64,000 bases of DNA, taken from assembly GCA_963847665.1 (NCBI GenBank), contig CAWKAO010000003.1, positions 372,001-436,000 on the forward strand, read 5' to 3'. This document shows positions 17,124-26,509 of the stretch, piece by piece. The translations under genes were made by a program, and so were the position numbers. Positions within the stretch are counted from its first letter, which is position 1. Every line of letters begins with the position of its first letter. Source of the stretch: CAWKAO01 sp963847665 (GTDB lineage: Bacteria; Actinomycetota; Humimicrobiia; Humimicrobiales; Humimicrobiaceae). Under the pieces are notes generated by a model, which saw nothing but the letters and a program-made list of their open reading frames with translations, was not told where the DNA came from and ran no database searches.

Positions 17124-18458
17124 ATGGCAAAAAATGATGAAATGAAGGAATATGTCCTGAAGAAAGCGCGCGATAATAAGCTAAAATTTATAAGGCTCTG
17201 GTTTACTGATGTACAGGGGAAACTTAAGAGTTTTTCCATAACAGTCGAAGAATTAGAGGGTGCTTTAACGGAAGGAATGGGTTTTGACGGTTCCTCAATT
17301 GAAGGTTTTTCAAGGATCGAGGAAAGTGATGTTATTGCAATGCCTGATCCTAACACTTTTCAAATACTGCCCTGGAGCCCTTCAGAAAACGGTGTTGCCC
17401 GAATGATCTGTGATATACAACAACCGGATGGCAGCAGCTTCGAGGGTGACCCAAGATGGGTATTAAAAAAGACTTTAAAAAAAGCTTCTGATCTCGGATA
17501 CACTTATTATGTCGGGCCGGAACTCGAATATTTCTACTTTAAGTCAGATAAAAATCCGGAGCCACTTGATAATGGAGGGTATTTTGACCTTACAACACTT
17601 GATGCTGCAAGCGACCTCAGAAGGAACACCATTCTATATCTTGAAGCTATGGGTATTGGTGTAGAATATTCCCACCATGAAGTCGCTCCATCGCAGCATG
17701 AGATAGACCTGAGATATACTGATGCGCTTACAATGGCTGATAATGCCATGACTTACAGGACCATTGTGAAAGAGGTCGCTACCCGAAGCGGAGTTTATGC
17801 GACTTTTATGCCAAAACCTATTTTTGGTGAAAACGGTAGTGGTATGCATACTCACCAGTCATTGTTTAAAGGAGACAAGAATGTATTTTTTGATGCAAAT
17901 GATAACTATAATCTCTCAAAAGAAGCCAAGTATTTTATTGCCGGTCTCCTGAAACATTCTAAAGAGATCTGTGCCATTACAAATCAGTGGGTCAATTCAT
18001 ATAAAAGACTTGTACCCGGATATGAGGCGCCTGTATATATTTCATGGGCCCGCAGAAATCGTTCCACCATGGTCAGGGTACCTATGTATAAGCCAGGAAA
18101 AGAAAAGGCAACACGTGTTGAATTAAGGTGTCCGGATCCTGCATGCAACCCCTATCTCGCATTTAGCGTTATGCTTGCAGCCGGTCTTGAAGGCATCAAA
18201 AACAAATATGAATTATCAGCACCGGTTGAAGAAAATATATATGAGTGGGACGTTATAAAGAGGGAAAGCTCTAAAATAGAGACCCTTCCCGACAACCTCT
18301 TTGAAGCAGTTAAATATATGGAAAACAGCAAACTCGTAAAAGAGACCCTTGGTGACCATGTTTTTGAAAAATTCATTGAAAACAAAAAAATTGAATGGGA
18401 CAGATACAGGACCTATGTGACTGATTATGAATTGATCAATTACCTGCCGGTACTGTGA
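17124..18458 (+). CDS. glnA: glutamine synthetase type I
   Basis: 444 residues. Makes glutamine from glutamate and ammonia. Signatures: GFDGSSIEGF, YYVGPELEYF, PKPIFGENGSGMHTHQS, and RVPMYKPGKEKATRVELRCPD. Length and the C-terminal segment (ENIYEWD...ETLPDNL) match the GSI-alpha group of Firmicutes, Thermotogae and archaea; the adenylylation tyrosine motif of the beta group is absent. AAAGGAGAG precedes the ATG. Control is probably by the regulator just upstream through the repeat array. Confidence 0.95.
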   Translation: MAKNDEMKEYVLKKARDNKLKFIRLWFTDVQGKLKSFSITVEELEGALTEGMGFDGSSIEGFSRIEESDVIAMPDPNTFQILPWSPSENGVARMICDIQQPDGSSFEGDPRWVLKKTLKKASDLGYTYYVGPELEYFYFKSDKNPEPLDNGGYFDLTTLDAASDLRRNTILYLEAMGIGVEYSHHEVAPSQHEIDLRYTDALTMADNAMTYRTIVKEVATRSGVYATFMPKPIFGENGSGMHTHQSLFKGDKNVFFDANDNYNLSKEAKYFIAGLLKHSKEICAITNQWVNSYKRLVPGYEAPVYISWARRNRSTMVRVPMYKPGKEKATRVELRCPDPACNPYLAFSVMLAAGLEGIKNKYELSAPVEENIYEWDVIKRESSKIETLPDNLFEAVKYMENSKLVKETLGDHVFEKFIENKKIEWDRYRTYVTDYELINYLPVL

Positions 18459-18514
18459 TGCATCTCTTTGCAGGTTTATTATTCTTAATATTTAAAATCT
18501 GCCGGTAGAAGAAA

Positions 18515-18565
18515 AAGTCCGCGATATTCAGATGAGGCGCTCTCCTGTCTGTTTGTCGCGGGCTT
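18515..18565. other. inverted repeat after glnA
   Basis: AAGTCCGCGA at 18515-18524 and TCGCGGGCTT at 18556-18565 pair with one G-T mismatch around a 31-base GC-richer loop. There is no T-run, so it is not a standard terminator. It may stabilise the glnA mRNA or end transcription in another way. Confidence 0.4.
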
Positions 18566-18625
18566 CAGAATAAATGTAGTATTGACCAGCCGGTCAGGGA
18601 TAAGAACCACCAGTTTTTTAAAATG

Positions 18626-19237
18626 TCAGTCTATCAATTCGAGCAAATAGCCAAGTGCAACAACAAATCCACCGGCCATTACCATTTTTATTATACTGAA
18701 AAAGATATTTCGTTTGGAGACCTTTCCCAGAAAGACCCCGATGCCAGCAAGTATAAGGAATGCCAGGGAAGCTCCAAGATAGTAACTCATATTGATCGGA
18801 ATATGTCCTGAAAAGAAGAACGGTATTAAGGGTATAAATGCAGTCAAGCCGGAACTGATCCCATTTACTGCAGACAAAACAATGGTCGCAAACTTCTGTG
18901 CCCTTGAGATTATAGTCCCACTAAGATTGTGAAGGGTGGACATTTCAAGATCCTGCAGCTCTTTTGACCTTTCGGCACTTTCGCTATTGTATGCACTCCA
19001 CACACCCGATACGGTCAAGGAGATACAGATTGCAGCACCAGATATTATAACATGCCTTGCCTGATCGGTTCCTAAAATATAATTACCCAGCAGAACCCCT
19101 ATTACTGTTATTACACCATCAAAACCATTAAGGGCTATGTACCTTCTTGATATCTGGGCAATATTAGCTATTTTATTATAAGCCTTGATCTGTTCCAGGT
19201 ATCTTAAAAATTTTATTTTTAAGTTTTTTTCAGACAT
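18626..19237 (-). CDS. VIT1/CCC1-family transporter-like membrane protein
   Basis: 203 residues. The N-terminal signature RYIALNGFDGVITVIGVLLG and the following SGAAICISLTVSGVWSAYNSE match the VIT family of Fe2+/Mn2+ transporters, which has about five helices with metal-binding acidic residues between helices 2 and 3. The cytoplasmic metal-binding domain is short here. Ends convergently to glnA and begins 3 bases after lipA. Confidence 0.7.
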   Translation of the reverse strand: MSEKNLKIKFLRYLEQIKAYNKIANIAQISRRYIALNGFDGVITVIGVLLGNYILGTDQARHVIISGAAICISLTVSGVWSAYNSESAERSKELQDLEMSTLHNLSGTIISRAQKFATIVLSAVNGISSGLTAFIPLIPFFFSGHIPINMSYYLGASLAFLILAGIGVFLGKVSKRNIFFSIIKMVMAGGFVVALGYLLELID

Positions 19238-19240
19238 ATA

Positions 19241-20119
19241 TTAACTCTCCGGTTTCCTGAATACATCTGAAGCATTGTAGGACGAGCGGACAAAAACATC
19301 TGAAGCTACAAATTTAAAACCCATTTGTATTGCTTCTTCTTTAAGTTCCAGGAATTCTTCGGGCTTGTAATATTTAATGACTTTATGATTTATCTCTTCT
19401 GGCTGCAGATACTGCCCGATCGTCAATATATCACAGGAAACGCTCCTAAGGTCTTCGAGAAGAGTATGGATCTCCTTCCTTGACTCTCCAAGTCCTACCA
19501 TAAAACCTGATTTTGTCATTATTGAAGGTTTTATTTTTTTTGATTCCCGCAAAACCGATAATGATACTTCATAATCAGCATCATTTCGGATTGCCGGGTA
19601 ATTTTTCTTTATTGTCTCTATGTTGTGATTTAATACATCGGGCTCAGATGACAAAAGGGTATTAAGATCTTCAGTACTGCCTTTAAAATCAGGTATAAGG
19701 CACTCGACTTTCGAATCCGGTATTTCTTTTTTTATCATTGAAACAGTTCCAGCAAAATGAGCCGCACCGCCATCACCAAGATCATCCCTTGTAACTGAGG
19801 TCAGGACTATATAATGAAGACCAAGCTTCTTGGCCGCAGATGCAATATTGAAAGGCTCATTGATGTCCAGGGGTAAAGGAGTCCCGGATTCTACACCACA
19901 AAAAGCGCAGTTCCTGGTACAGATATTACCCATCAATAAAAAAGTCGCTGTGTTTTTTCCAAAACACTCAAAGATATTTGGACATTTTGCACTCTGGCAT
20001 ACGGTATGCAGGTCAAGTTCTTCAAGAAGATTTTTTACACTATTGATATTTAAATTGTTGAGACAAACTTTCTTTTTAAGCCACTGGGGTTTTCTGGCCG
20101 CCATATCAGTCTTTTCCAA
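19241..20119 (-). CDS. lipA: lipoyl synthase
   Basis: 292 residues. A radical-SAM enzyme that inserts two sulfurs into octanoyl groups. The auxiliary cluster motif CQSAKCPNIFEC and the radical-SAM motif CTRNCAFC are intact, and RSSY, whose serine ligates the auxiliary cluster, lies near the end. The start overlaps parB by 14 bases; an alternative ATG at 20104 lies just after the parB stop. No lipB or lipoate-bearing enzyme is in the window. Confidence 0.93.
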   Translation of the reverse strand: MEKTDMAARKPQWLKKKVCLNNLNINSVKNLLEELDLHTVCQSAKCPNIFECFGKNTATFLLMGNICTRNCAFCGVESGTPLPLDINEPFNIASAAKKLGLHYIVLTSVTRDDLGDGGAAHFAGTVSMIKKEIPDSKVECLIPDFKGSTEDLNTLLSSEPDVLNHNIETIKKNYPAIRNDADYEVSLSVLRESKKIKPSIMTKSGFMVGLGESRKEIHTLLEDLRSVSCDILTIGQYLQPEEINHKVIKYYKPEEFLELKEEAIQMGFKFVASDVFVRSSYNASDVFRKPES

Positions 20120-20990
20120 TTATTCTACTCACGATCCTTTCAAAGTCCTTGATTGAGCCGAATAATATTTCGATCTTACCTTTATTCTTCCCTACTATTA
20201 TATTTACTGGTGATTCAAGATAGTCTGATACTTTTTTTTCGACAACTGGAATTTTATCCAGACTTATTACTGGTTTGTTAATTCCCTTTTCTGGCTGTTC
20301 CTTATTCCTGATGGTTTTACTGACTAACTTTTCGGTATCCCTGACGTTTAAGTCTTTTTCTATTATTTGTTCAGCGACTTTTAGTTGAAGAGTTCTATCC
20401 TCAAGACTTATCAGGGTCCTTGCATGTCCAGCACTGAGGTGTTTTTCATCTACAAGTTTCTGGATCTCGATCGGAAGCAGCAATAATCTTAACGAGTTTG
20501 TTATGGCTACCCTGCTTTTACCGATCTTTTTTGATAATGCTTCATGGGTATATTTATACTCGTTTATAAGATTTTTAAAAGTGTGTGAGAGTTCTATGGG
20601 GGTAAGGTCATCTCTCTGGATATTTTCGATGAGCGCCATCTCGAGTGAAGACATATCATCTATTTCAGTATTGATAATACATGGGACCTTTGAAAGGCTT
20701 AAAAGCTTAGCGGCCCTCAGTCTTCTTTCTCCAGAGATTATTTCAAAATGGCCACCTTTGTCTGTACTTCTTACTACTATAGGCTGAATAATGCCGAATT
20801 CTCTTATTGAGTCAGACAGTTCTTTTAAAGATATGTCGTTAAAATTATGCCTTGGTTGATTTTTGTTTGGAATCAACTTGTCAACAGGTATTTCTACCAC
20901 CCTTTTTTCCAGGGCATCCGTAACTGTCCTGTCTGTTGTGCCGGGTATAAGCGCACTTAATCCTCTTCCCAGTCCCCTACTTTGAGCCAT
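20106..20990 (-). CDS. parB: chromosome-partitioning protein ParB
   Basis: 294 residues. N-terminal MAQSRGLGRGLSALIPG, then the CTPase/ParB motif region (SGERRLRAAKL), helix-turn-helix (LSKKIGKSRVAITNSLRLL) and a C-terminal dimer domain. Binds parS; two perfect parS copies lie 3.6 and 5.4 kb upstream on the same side of the origin. Overlaps parA by 14 bases. Confidence 0.95.
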   Translation of the reverse strand: MAQSRGLGRGLSALIPGTTDRTVTDALEKRVVEIPVDKLIPNKNQPRHNFNDISLKELSDSIREFGIIQPIVVRSTDKGGHFEIISGERRLRAAKLLSLSKVPCIINTEIDDMSSLEMALIENIQRDDLTPIELSHTFKNLINEYKYTHEALSKKIGKSRVAITNSLRLLLLPIEIQKLVDEKHLSAGHARTLISLEDRTLQLKVAEQIIEKDLNVRDTEKLVSKTIRNKEQPEKGINKPVISLDKIPVVEKKVSDYLESPVNIIVGKNKGKIEILFGSIKDFERIVSRIIGKD

Positions 20991-21924
20991 CGCCGATCAC
21001 TTCCTCCGTAAGATTTCTATATGCAAGAGCTCCCTTGCATAAAGGATCATAGTCTATTATTGGTTTTCCATAGCTTGGAGCTTCACTTAATCGGATATTT
21101 CTTGGTATTACAGTATCATATATTTTGTCCGGGAAATAAGTCTTGACCTCGTTTATGACCTGTTCAGAAAGTTTTGTCCTCTGGTCAAACATAGTCATGA
21201 CAACACCTGTGACCTCAAGATCTGAATTAAGGTTTTCCTTAATGAGATTAATGGTATTGATCAGCTGGCCAAGCCCTTCAAGAGCGTAATATTCACACTG
21301 TATAGGGATCAGGATCTCTCCTGCGCCAGTAAGTGCATTTATGGTAAGAAGCCCGAGTGCCGGTGGGCAATCAATGACAATGAAATCATACTCATTTTTT
21401 ATCTTATCGATCGCATTTTTAAGCTTATATTCCCTTTTCATGCTTGATACCAGCTCCACTTCTGCTCCTGCAAGCTGTATAGAAGAGGGGATAACATAAA
21501 GATTTTTATATGCAGTTTTGATTACTGCATCATGTGGGTCCGTGTTATTTATAAGCACATCATAAACTGTTTTTATTATTTTATCCTTATCTGTGCCTAT
21601 ACCGCTTGTCGAGTTACTCTGGGGGTCAAAGTCCACCAGAAGGGTCCTGTATCCCAGATCCCCAAGATAGCTTGACATGTTTACAGCAGTTGTGCTTTTA
21701 CCTACTCCCCCTTTTTGATTTGCTATGGCGATGACCCTGCCAAGATATTTACTCTCGACAACATCGGAATTTTCAGCTATGGGGTCCGGATCATTTTTAT
21801 AATCAGTCTTATTGTCAGTCATGCTTTCCTGTGATTCTATATTTTCGGCCACATCTTTGTTCTTTCCATTATCAGTTTTTATTTCAGTTTTTTTAAATGA
21901 TTTTAATAATTTTTTAAAGCACAT
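20977..21924 (-). CDS. parA: chromosome-partitioning ATPase ParA with N-terminal extension
   Basis: 315 residues. The deviant Walker A motif NQKGGVGKST is followed by DFDPQSNSTSGIG and VIDCPPALGLLTINAL. Before the domain is a charged, low-complexity extension of about 62 residues (rich in K, D, N, E), not usual for Soj-type ParA of about 255 residues. Internal starts are possible, but no clear ribosome site favours one. Confidence 0.93.
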   Translation of the reverse strand: MCFKKLLKSFKKTEIKTDNGKNKDVAENIESQESMTDNKTDYKNDPDPIAENSDVVESKYLGRVIAIANQKGGVGKSTTAVNMSSYLGDLGYRTLLVDFDPQSNSTSGIGTDKDKIIKTVYDVLINNTDPHDAVIKTAYKNLYVIPSSIQLAGAEVELVSSMKREYKLKNAIDKIKNEYDFIVIDCPPALGLLTINALTGAGEILIPIQCEYYALEGLGQLINTINLIKENLNSDLEVTGVVMTMFDQRTKLSEQVINEVKTYFPDKIYDTVIPRNIRLSEAPSYGKPIIDYDPLCKGALAYRNLTEEVIGDGSK

Positions 21925-21990
21925 AGTACCGCATTAACAATAATCTTTTGCATATATGAACAAATGTATAATAGTATAATTACTTAATTA

Positions 21991-22716
21991 TTAACCGGCT
22001 TTAATTTTAGCATAATTCCTTGGATAATTATATGGGGTTTTTTCGATTTTTTTTAATATAAGAAGAAATCTCGATTCATTAAGTAAAGGAACCGTGACCT
22101 TCTTTACTTCCTCTAAATCAGCACCTAGGGTATTTATTAAACTCTTTGAGGACTCAAGTTCCCTGCTTATATTTTTACTCTTATATAAAATGATCTTACC
22201 ACCTCTTTTACAATAAGGTATTGTTAACTCAACAAGTATTTTTACTTCTGCAACAGCACGGGAGACTACAACATCAAATCTTTCCCGGTAAGAAATATCA
22301 TGGGCTTTTTCTTCGGCTCTTGCATTGATCGTGTAAATATTGTTGAGCCCAATTGCAATAGAAGCTGAAGAAGCAAAATCAAGGATTTTTCTTCTTGAAT
22401 CAAGTAAACAGATATTCGACTTTTCAAGCAATAGGGCTATAAGGATCCCTGGCAAACCCGGGCCTGTACCTACATCAAGTAACTCTCTATCAAATGGTGG
22501 GTTTTCATTATATGTTTTCAGGTATTCAAAAATAGAGAGGCAGTCCAGGAAGTGTCTTTTCAGTATTTCTTTTCTGTCCTTTGTTCCTGTAAGATTAATT
22601 GATTTGTTCCCTTCAAAAATCATTTCAAGATAAATTATTATTTTATCGAGTTGGGAAGCTGAGAAGTCCAGTCCCATGCTTTTAAGATGATTTGATATGA
22701 TTTCTCTTCCGGTCAT
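21991..22716 (-). CDS. rsmG: 16S rRNA m7G527 methyltransferase RsmG
   Basis: 241 residues. SAM-binding motif LLDVGTGPGLPGI, followed by LLDSRRKILDF and VVSRAVAEVKIL, as in GidB/RsmG. The start overlaps the mnmG stop by 4 bases (ATGA), so the two are coupled. Confidence 0.94.
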   Translation of the reverse strand: MTGREIISNHLKSMGLDFSASQLDKIIIYLEMIFEGNKSINLTGTKDRKEILKRHFLDCLSIFEYLKTYNENPPFDRELLDVGTGPGLPGILIALLLEKSNICLLDSRRKILDFASSASIAIGLNNIYTINARAEEKAHDISYRERFDVVVSRAVAEVKILVELTIPYCKRGGKIILYKSKNISRELESSKSLINTLGADLEEVKKVTVPLLNESRFLLILKKIEKTPYNYPRNYAKIKAG

Positions 22717-24572
22717 TTTTTTAATTGTACCATAAGTATAAATATGTCTGATGGAGATATTCCTGCTATTCTTGATGCCTGGCCCAGCGTTTCTGGTCTT
22801 ATTCTGGATAATTTTTCCTTTGATTCGATTGTTATACCACTTATCTTATAATAATCGATGTCCTGTTTAATATAAAAGTTTTCAAGATTTTCAAGTTTTT
22901 GCGCACTCTGTGTTTCTCTCTCTATGTAACCTTCATACTTAACACAGATCTCTACTTGTTTTAATGTACCTTCATCATAACTATTGACGGAGATGAAATT
23001 TTTCATTATATCAAATATTTTTATCTCCGGTCTTTTAAGAAGCTGGTATGCACTCACTACATTTTCCACAGGAGAGCTTTCAAGTGATGTGAGTAATTTA
23101 TCAGATTTTTCACTTGATTGTATTTTTGTTTTTTTTAGGATCCCTATGAGTTCACTTATATGCTTTTTCTTTTCCCTGATTTTATCAACAAAGATTTTAT
23201 CTAAAAGACCGATCTCGTGTCCTGTTTCTGCAAGCCTCAGGTCAGCATTATCTGGCCTCAATATCAACCTGTGTTCCGATCTCGAAGTATACATCCTGTA
23301 AGGTTCATGTAGTTGTTTTGTTATAAGGTCGTCTACTAATACCCCAATATAACAGTTATTGCGCTTCAGGATCATCGGTTTTTTGTTCATCAATTTTAGG
23401 GAAGCGTTTACACCTGCTACAAAACCAAGGGCCGCTGCTTCTTCATAGCCTGACGTACCTATTATCTGTCCGGCAAAATACAGGTTTTCTATGAGTTTTG
23501 ATTCAAGTGAGTGGCCAAGCTGGTTTGGGATAAGATAATCATATTCAACTGCATATCCAGGTCTTACTATTCTTGCTTTTTTCAATCCGGGGATGGTGTT
23601 TACTATCTGCTGCTGAATTATAGCCGGCATGCTTGTGGTAAGTCCCTGGAGGTATGACTCGTTTGAATATTTACCTTCTGGCTCTACAAATACCGGGTGC
23701 CTTTTTTTACTTTCATAATTAATTACTTTTCTGTCAATTGAAGGGCAGTGCCTCGGTCCGTGTGTAACCACCATCCCTGACCTGATGGGGGAAAATTCAA
23801 TATTGTCGCGGATCAATTTATGCGTTTCCCCTGTAGTGTAAGTAAGGTAACTTGGAACATTATCAAAGATCTTTAACTTATTCCAGAAGGAGAATCCTGT
23901 GGGAAATTCCTCTCCGGGTTGGATGGCCATATTTTTAAAATCTATGGTCCTTTTATCTATCCTGGGAGGTGTCGCAGTTTGGAATCTTTCTATTTCAAAA
24001 CCTGTCTTCTGAAGGTTTTTTGTCAGATTCATCGCGGGGTACTCCCCCATTCTTCCTGCGGGATAGTCTTTCTTCCCTATTATGATCCTGCCCCTGAGGA
24101 AAGTGCCGGCAGTAACTACAACTGCTTTTGCATTGAATATCAGCCCGCTCTCAGTATTTACCCCGGATATTTTACCCTTTTTAAAAACTATGCTATCCAC
24201 GGTTCCCTGCTTTAATGTCAGTCCGGGTGTCTCCTCAAGGATTTTTTTCATCTGTATTTCGTATTCCTTTTTATCTATCTGTGCGCGCAAGGCCTGAACT
24301 GCGGGCCCTTTGCTTCTGTTCAGGACCCTTACCTGGATTGCGGCACGGTCAGCAGCTTTTGCCATTTCCCCACCCATTGCGTCCAGCTCAAGGACAAGAT
24401 GGGTCTTTCCTACACCTCCGATTGCAGGATTACACGGCATCAACGCGATTTTATCAAGGTTTATAGTAAGGATAAGTGTTTTTAACCCCATCCGTGCTGA
24501 GGCCAGCGCCGCTTCACAGCCTGCATGCCCGGCACCCACTACAATAATGTCGTATTCAAGTCGTTTCATCAT
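22713..24572 (-). CDS. mnmG: tRNA uridine-5-carboxymethylaminomethyl modification protein MnmG
   Basis: 619 residues, normal length. FAD-binding GAGHAGCEAALASARMG; catalytic cysteines in LMPCNPAIGG and GPRHCPSID; LNRSKGPAVQALRAQIDK is canonical. With MnmE it modifies the wobble uridine of tRNAs. It is the more typical of two tandem MnmG genes. Confidence 0.94.
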   Translation of the reverse strand: MMKRLEYDIIVVGAGHAGCEAALASARMGLKTLILTINLDKIALMPCNPAIGGVGKTHLVLELDAMGGEMAKAADRAAIQVRVLNRSKGPAVQALRAQIDKKEYEIQMKKILEETPGLTLKQGTVDSIVFKKGKISGVNTESGLIFNAKAVVVTAGTFLRGRIIIGKKDYPAGRMGEYPAMNLTKNLQKTGFEIERFQTATPPRIDKRTIDFKNMAIQPGEEFPTGFSFWNKLKIFDNVPSYLTYTTGETHKLIRDNIEFSPIRSGMVVTHGPRHCPSIDRKVINYESKKRHPVFVEPEGKYSNESYLQGLTTSMPAIIQQQIVNTIPGLKKARIVRPGYAVEYDYLIPNQLGHSLESKLIENLYFAGQIIGTSGYEEAAALGFVAGVNASLKLMNKKPMILKRNNCYIGVLVDDLITKQLHEPYRMYTSRSEHRLILRPDNADLRLAETGHEIGLLDKIFVDKIREKKKHISELIGILKKTKIQSSEKSDKLLTSLESSPVENVVSAYQLLKRPEIKIFDIMKNFISVNSYDEGTLKQVEICVKYEGYIERETQSAQKLENLENFYIKQDIDYYKISGITIESKEKLSRIRPETLGQASRIAGISPSDIFILMVQLKK

Positions 24573-24586
24573 ATTTTTAAATATTT

Positions 24587-26392
24587 CTATGTTTCACGTG
24601 AAACATTTTCTATAAAAACAATCAAGCTTATGATATCCATTGGCCCGACTCCCTCAAGTCTTGATGCTTCTTCTATGCTAATCGGTTTATGGTGGTCGAG
24701 TTTTGATAAGGCTTCAGAAGATATGTTTTTTACCTTTGAATAATCAATATTTTCAGGAATGGCCCTATTTTTTGAATCAAGAAATGCTTTCATTCTTTCT
24801 TTTTCCCTGTTTAGATATATATCATATTTTAAATCTATTACCATTCCATCGAATTCAGGGTCGTTTAGTTTCAATCTTTTTTTAAGAATGTCTGTCTCAT
24901 TTTTACCAAGCAGGTCCTGACGGAGATCTTCCAAACTTTTTTTATTAAAGAGCCTGTTCCTCTTCATCTTTAAAACGGCATCTTCTATTTTTTTATATTT
25001 TCTTTGTATCTTTAGTGCTTTTTTCTCATGCCCAGCTCCTGATAAAAACCTTGCCATCCTCTGGTCAGCATTATCATGCCTGTGGACAAGCCTGAACTCA
25101 TTTCTTGATGTTAACATCCTGTATGGCTCAGTGATGCCTTTGACAACAATGTCATCGATCAATACCCCAATATAGCCGTCCTCTCTTCTCACTATTATGG
25201 GGTTTTTATTTTTTGCCTTTAATGCAGCATTTAAACCAGCTATTATTCCCTGCGCAGCTGCTTCTTCGTAGCCGGTTGACCCGTTGATCTGGCCTGCAAA
25301 AAATAAATTTTTATGATTTTTACTTTCCAGGCCATGATTTACCTGAAAAGGTAAAAGATAGTCATATTCAACACCATATCCTGGCCTTGTGATAACTGCA
25401 TTTTCCAGTCCTCTTATCCTTTTTATGATACCTCCCTGAATTTCTTCAGAAAAAGTAGTAAATAAGCCATGCAAATACATTTCATTTGTTTCAAATCCTT
25501 CAGGTTGTATAAATATGGTATGTCTTTCCTTTAAAGCAAACTTTTCAATTTTGTCTTCTATCGAAGGACAATATCTCGGACTCTTAGAGTTTAGATTTTT
25601 ATCGATTATGCTTGAATTTCTGAGATTTTTAGAAATATAATCAATACAGCTTTTATCAATATAAGTTATGTGATTAGTTAGCTGTTTCCTTCCATCATAT
25701 ATGCTTTCATATGAAAACAATTCAGTACCCTCGTCACCTGGCTGGGCCTCTAAATTTTTAAAATCTATTGTCTTTTTATCGACTTTGGGAGGAGTTTCCG
25801 TTCTTAACCTCCCTAATCTGTATCCCAGCTTCTCAAGGCTTTTTGCAAGATTTTGTGAATTTATTTCACCCATTCTCCCGGCTTCTTTTTCAAATCTTCC
25901 CCAGAAGATCCTGCCCCTTAAAAAGGTGCCTGTTGCTACTACTGCGGAGCTGCAAAAATATAATATCCCGTCGCTTGTCTTTATTTGTATTTGATCCCCG
26001 TTTTTATTGATTTCAATTACCAGACCCTGTCTTATATCAAGATTTTTTTGATTTTCAAGTGTGTATTTCATGGATAAAGAATATCTTTTTTTATCCACTA
26101 TTGATCTTATTGTCCTGAGTGCAGGACCTTTTGACATATTTAGTACTCTTTTATGGACATAGTTTTTATCTGTATTTTTACCGATCTCTCCACCAAGTGC
26201 ATCTATTTCACGCACGAGCTGTCCCCTTCCAGGGCCGCCTATTGCACTATTACATGGCATCAGCGCTATGCTGTCCAGGTTAATAGTCACAAGAAGAGTT
26301 CTGGCACCAGACCTTGCAGATGCCAGGGCAGCCTCACACCCTGAATGGCCTGAACCTATGACTATAACGTCGTAGCTGTAAAAATCTTTCAT
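24587..26392 (-). CDS. second MnmG-like paralog
   Basis: 601 residues, clearly a full-length MnmG relative: GSGHSGCEAALASARSG, LMPCNSAIGG, SPRYCPSIEDK and GRMGEIN. It has diverged: the usual IQ-R-LN-SKGPAV-A-RAQ-DK stretch reads VHKRVLNMSKGPALRTIRSIVDK in two parts, and the central domain is shorter. Both active cysteines are kept. It lies directly upstream of mnmG (14 bases). Its last seven codons (ENVSRET) are read from a parS site. Could have a changed tRNA target or form heteromers with MnmG. Confidence 0.88.
   Translation of the reverse strand: MKDFYSYDVIVIGSGHSGCEAALASARSGARTLLVTINLDSIALMPCNSAIGGPGRGQLVREIDALGGEIGKNTDKNYVHKRVLNMSKGPALRTIRSIVDKKRYSLSMKYTLENQKNLDIRQGLVIEINKNGDQIQIKTSDGILYFCSSAVVATGTFLRGRIFWGRFEKEAGRMGEINSQNLAKSLEKLGYRLGRLRTETPPKVDKKTIDFKNLEAQPGDEGTELFSYESIYDGRKQLTNHITYIDKSCIDYISKNLRNSSIIDKNLNSKSPRYCPSIEDKIEKFALKERHTIFIQPEGFETNEMYLHGLFTTFSEEIQGGIIKRIRGLENAVITRPGYGVEYDYLLPFQVNHGLESKNHKNLFFAGQINGSTGYEEAAAQGIIAGLNAALKAKNKNPIIVRREDGYIGVLIDDIVVKGITEPYRMLTSRNEFRLVHRHDNADQRMARFLSGAGHEKKALKIQRKYKKIEDAVLKMKRNRLFNKKSLEDLRQDLLGKNETDILKKRLKLNDPEFDGMVIDLKYDIYLNREKERMKAFLDSKNRAIPENIDYSKVKNISSEALSKLDHHKPISIEEASRLEGVGPMDIISLIVFIENVSRET
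24590..24605. promoter_or_regulatory. parS site inside the mnmG paralog
   Basis: Perfect palindrome TGTTTCACGTGAAACA, the ParB-binding consensus known from Bacillus and many phyla. It sits in the final codons of the upstream mnmG paralog and about 6 kb from the origin. Confidence 0.93.
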
Positions 26393-26431
26393 ATTAAATT
26401 TTCCTCTTGACAGTCTTCATTTTTCCTAAAA

Positions 26432-26447
26432 TGTTTCACGTGAAACA
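26432..26447. promoter_or_regulatory. parS site between mnmE and mnmG paralog
   Basis: A second perfect TGTTTCACGTGAAACA, in the 117-base gap after mnmE. Two sites 1.84 kb apart fit a ParB loading cluster near the origin. Confidence 0.93.
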
Positions 26448-26509
26448 TTTCGCCATTTTTTCATGTAATGTTTATTTTTGTCATTGGTTTAATTTTTTTT
26501 CTGGTTTGC

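Noticed and set aside
18515..18565. Standard terminator after glnA
   Set aside because: The inverted repeat has a long loop and no T-run; kept only as an inverted repeat.
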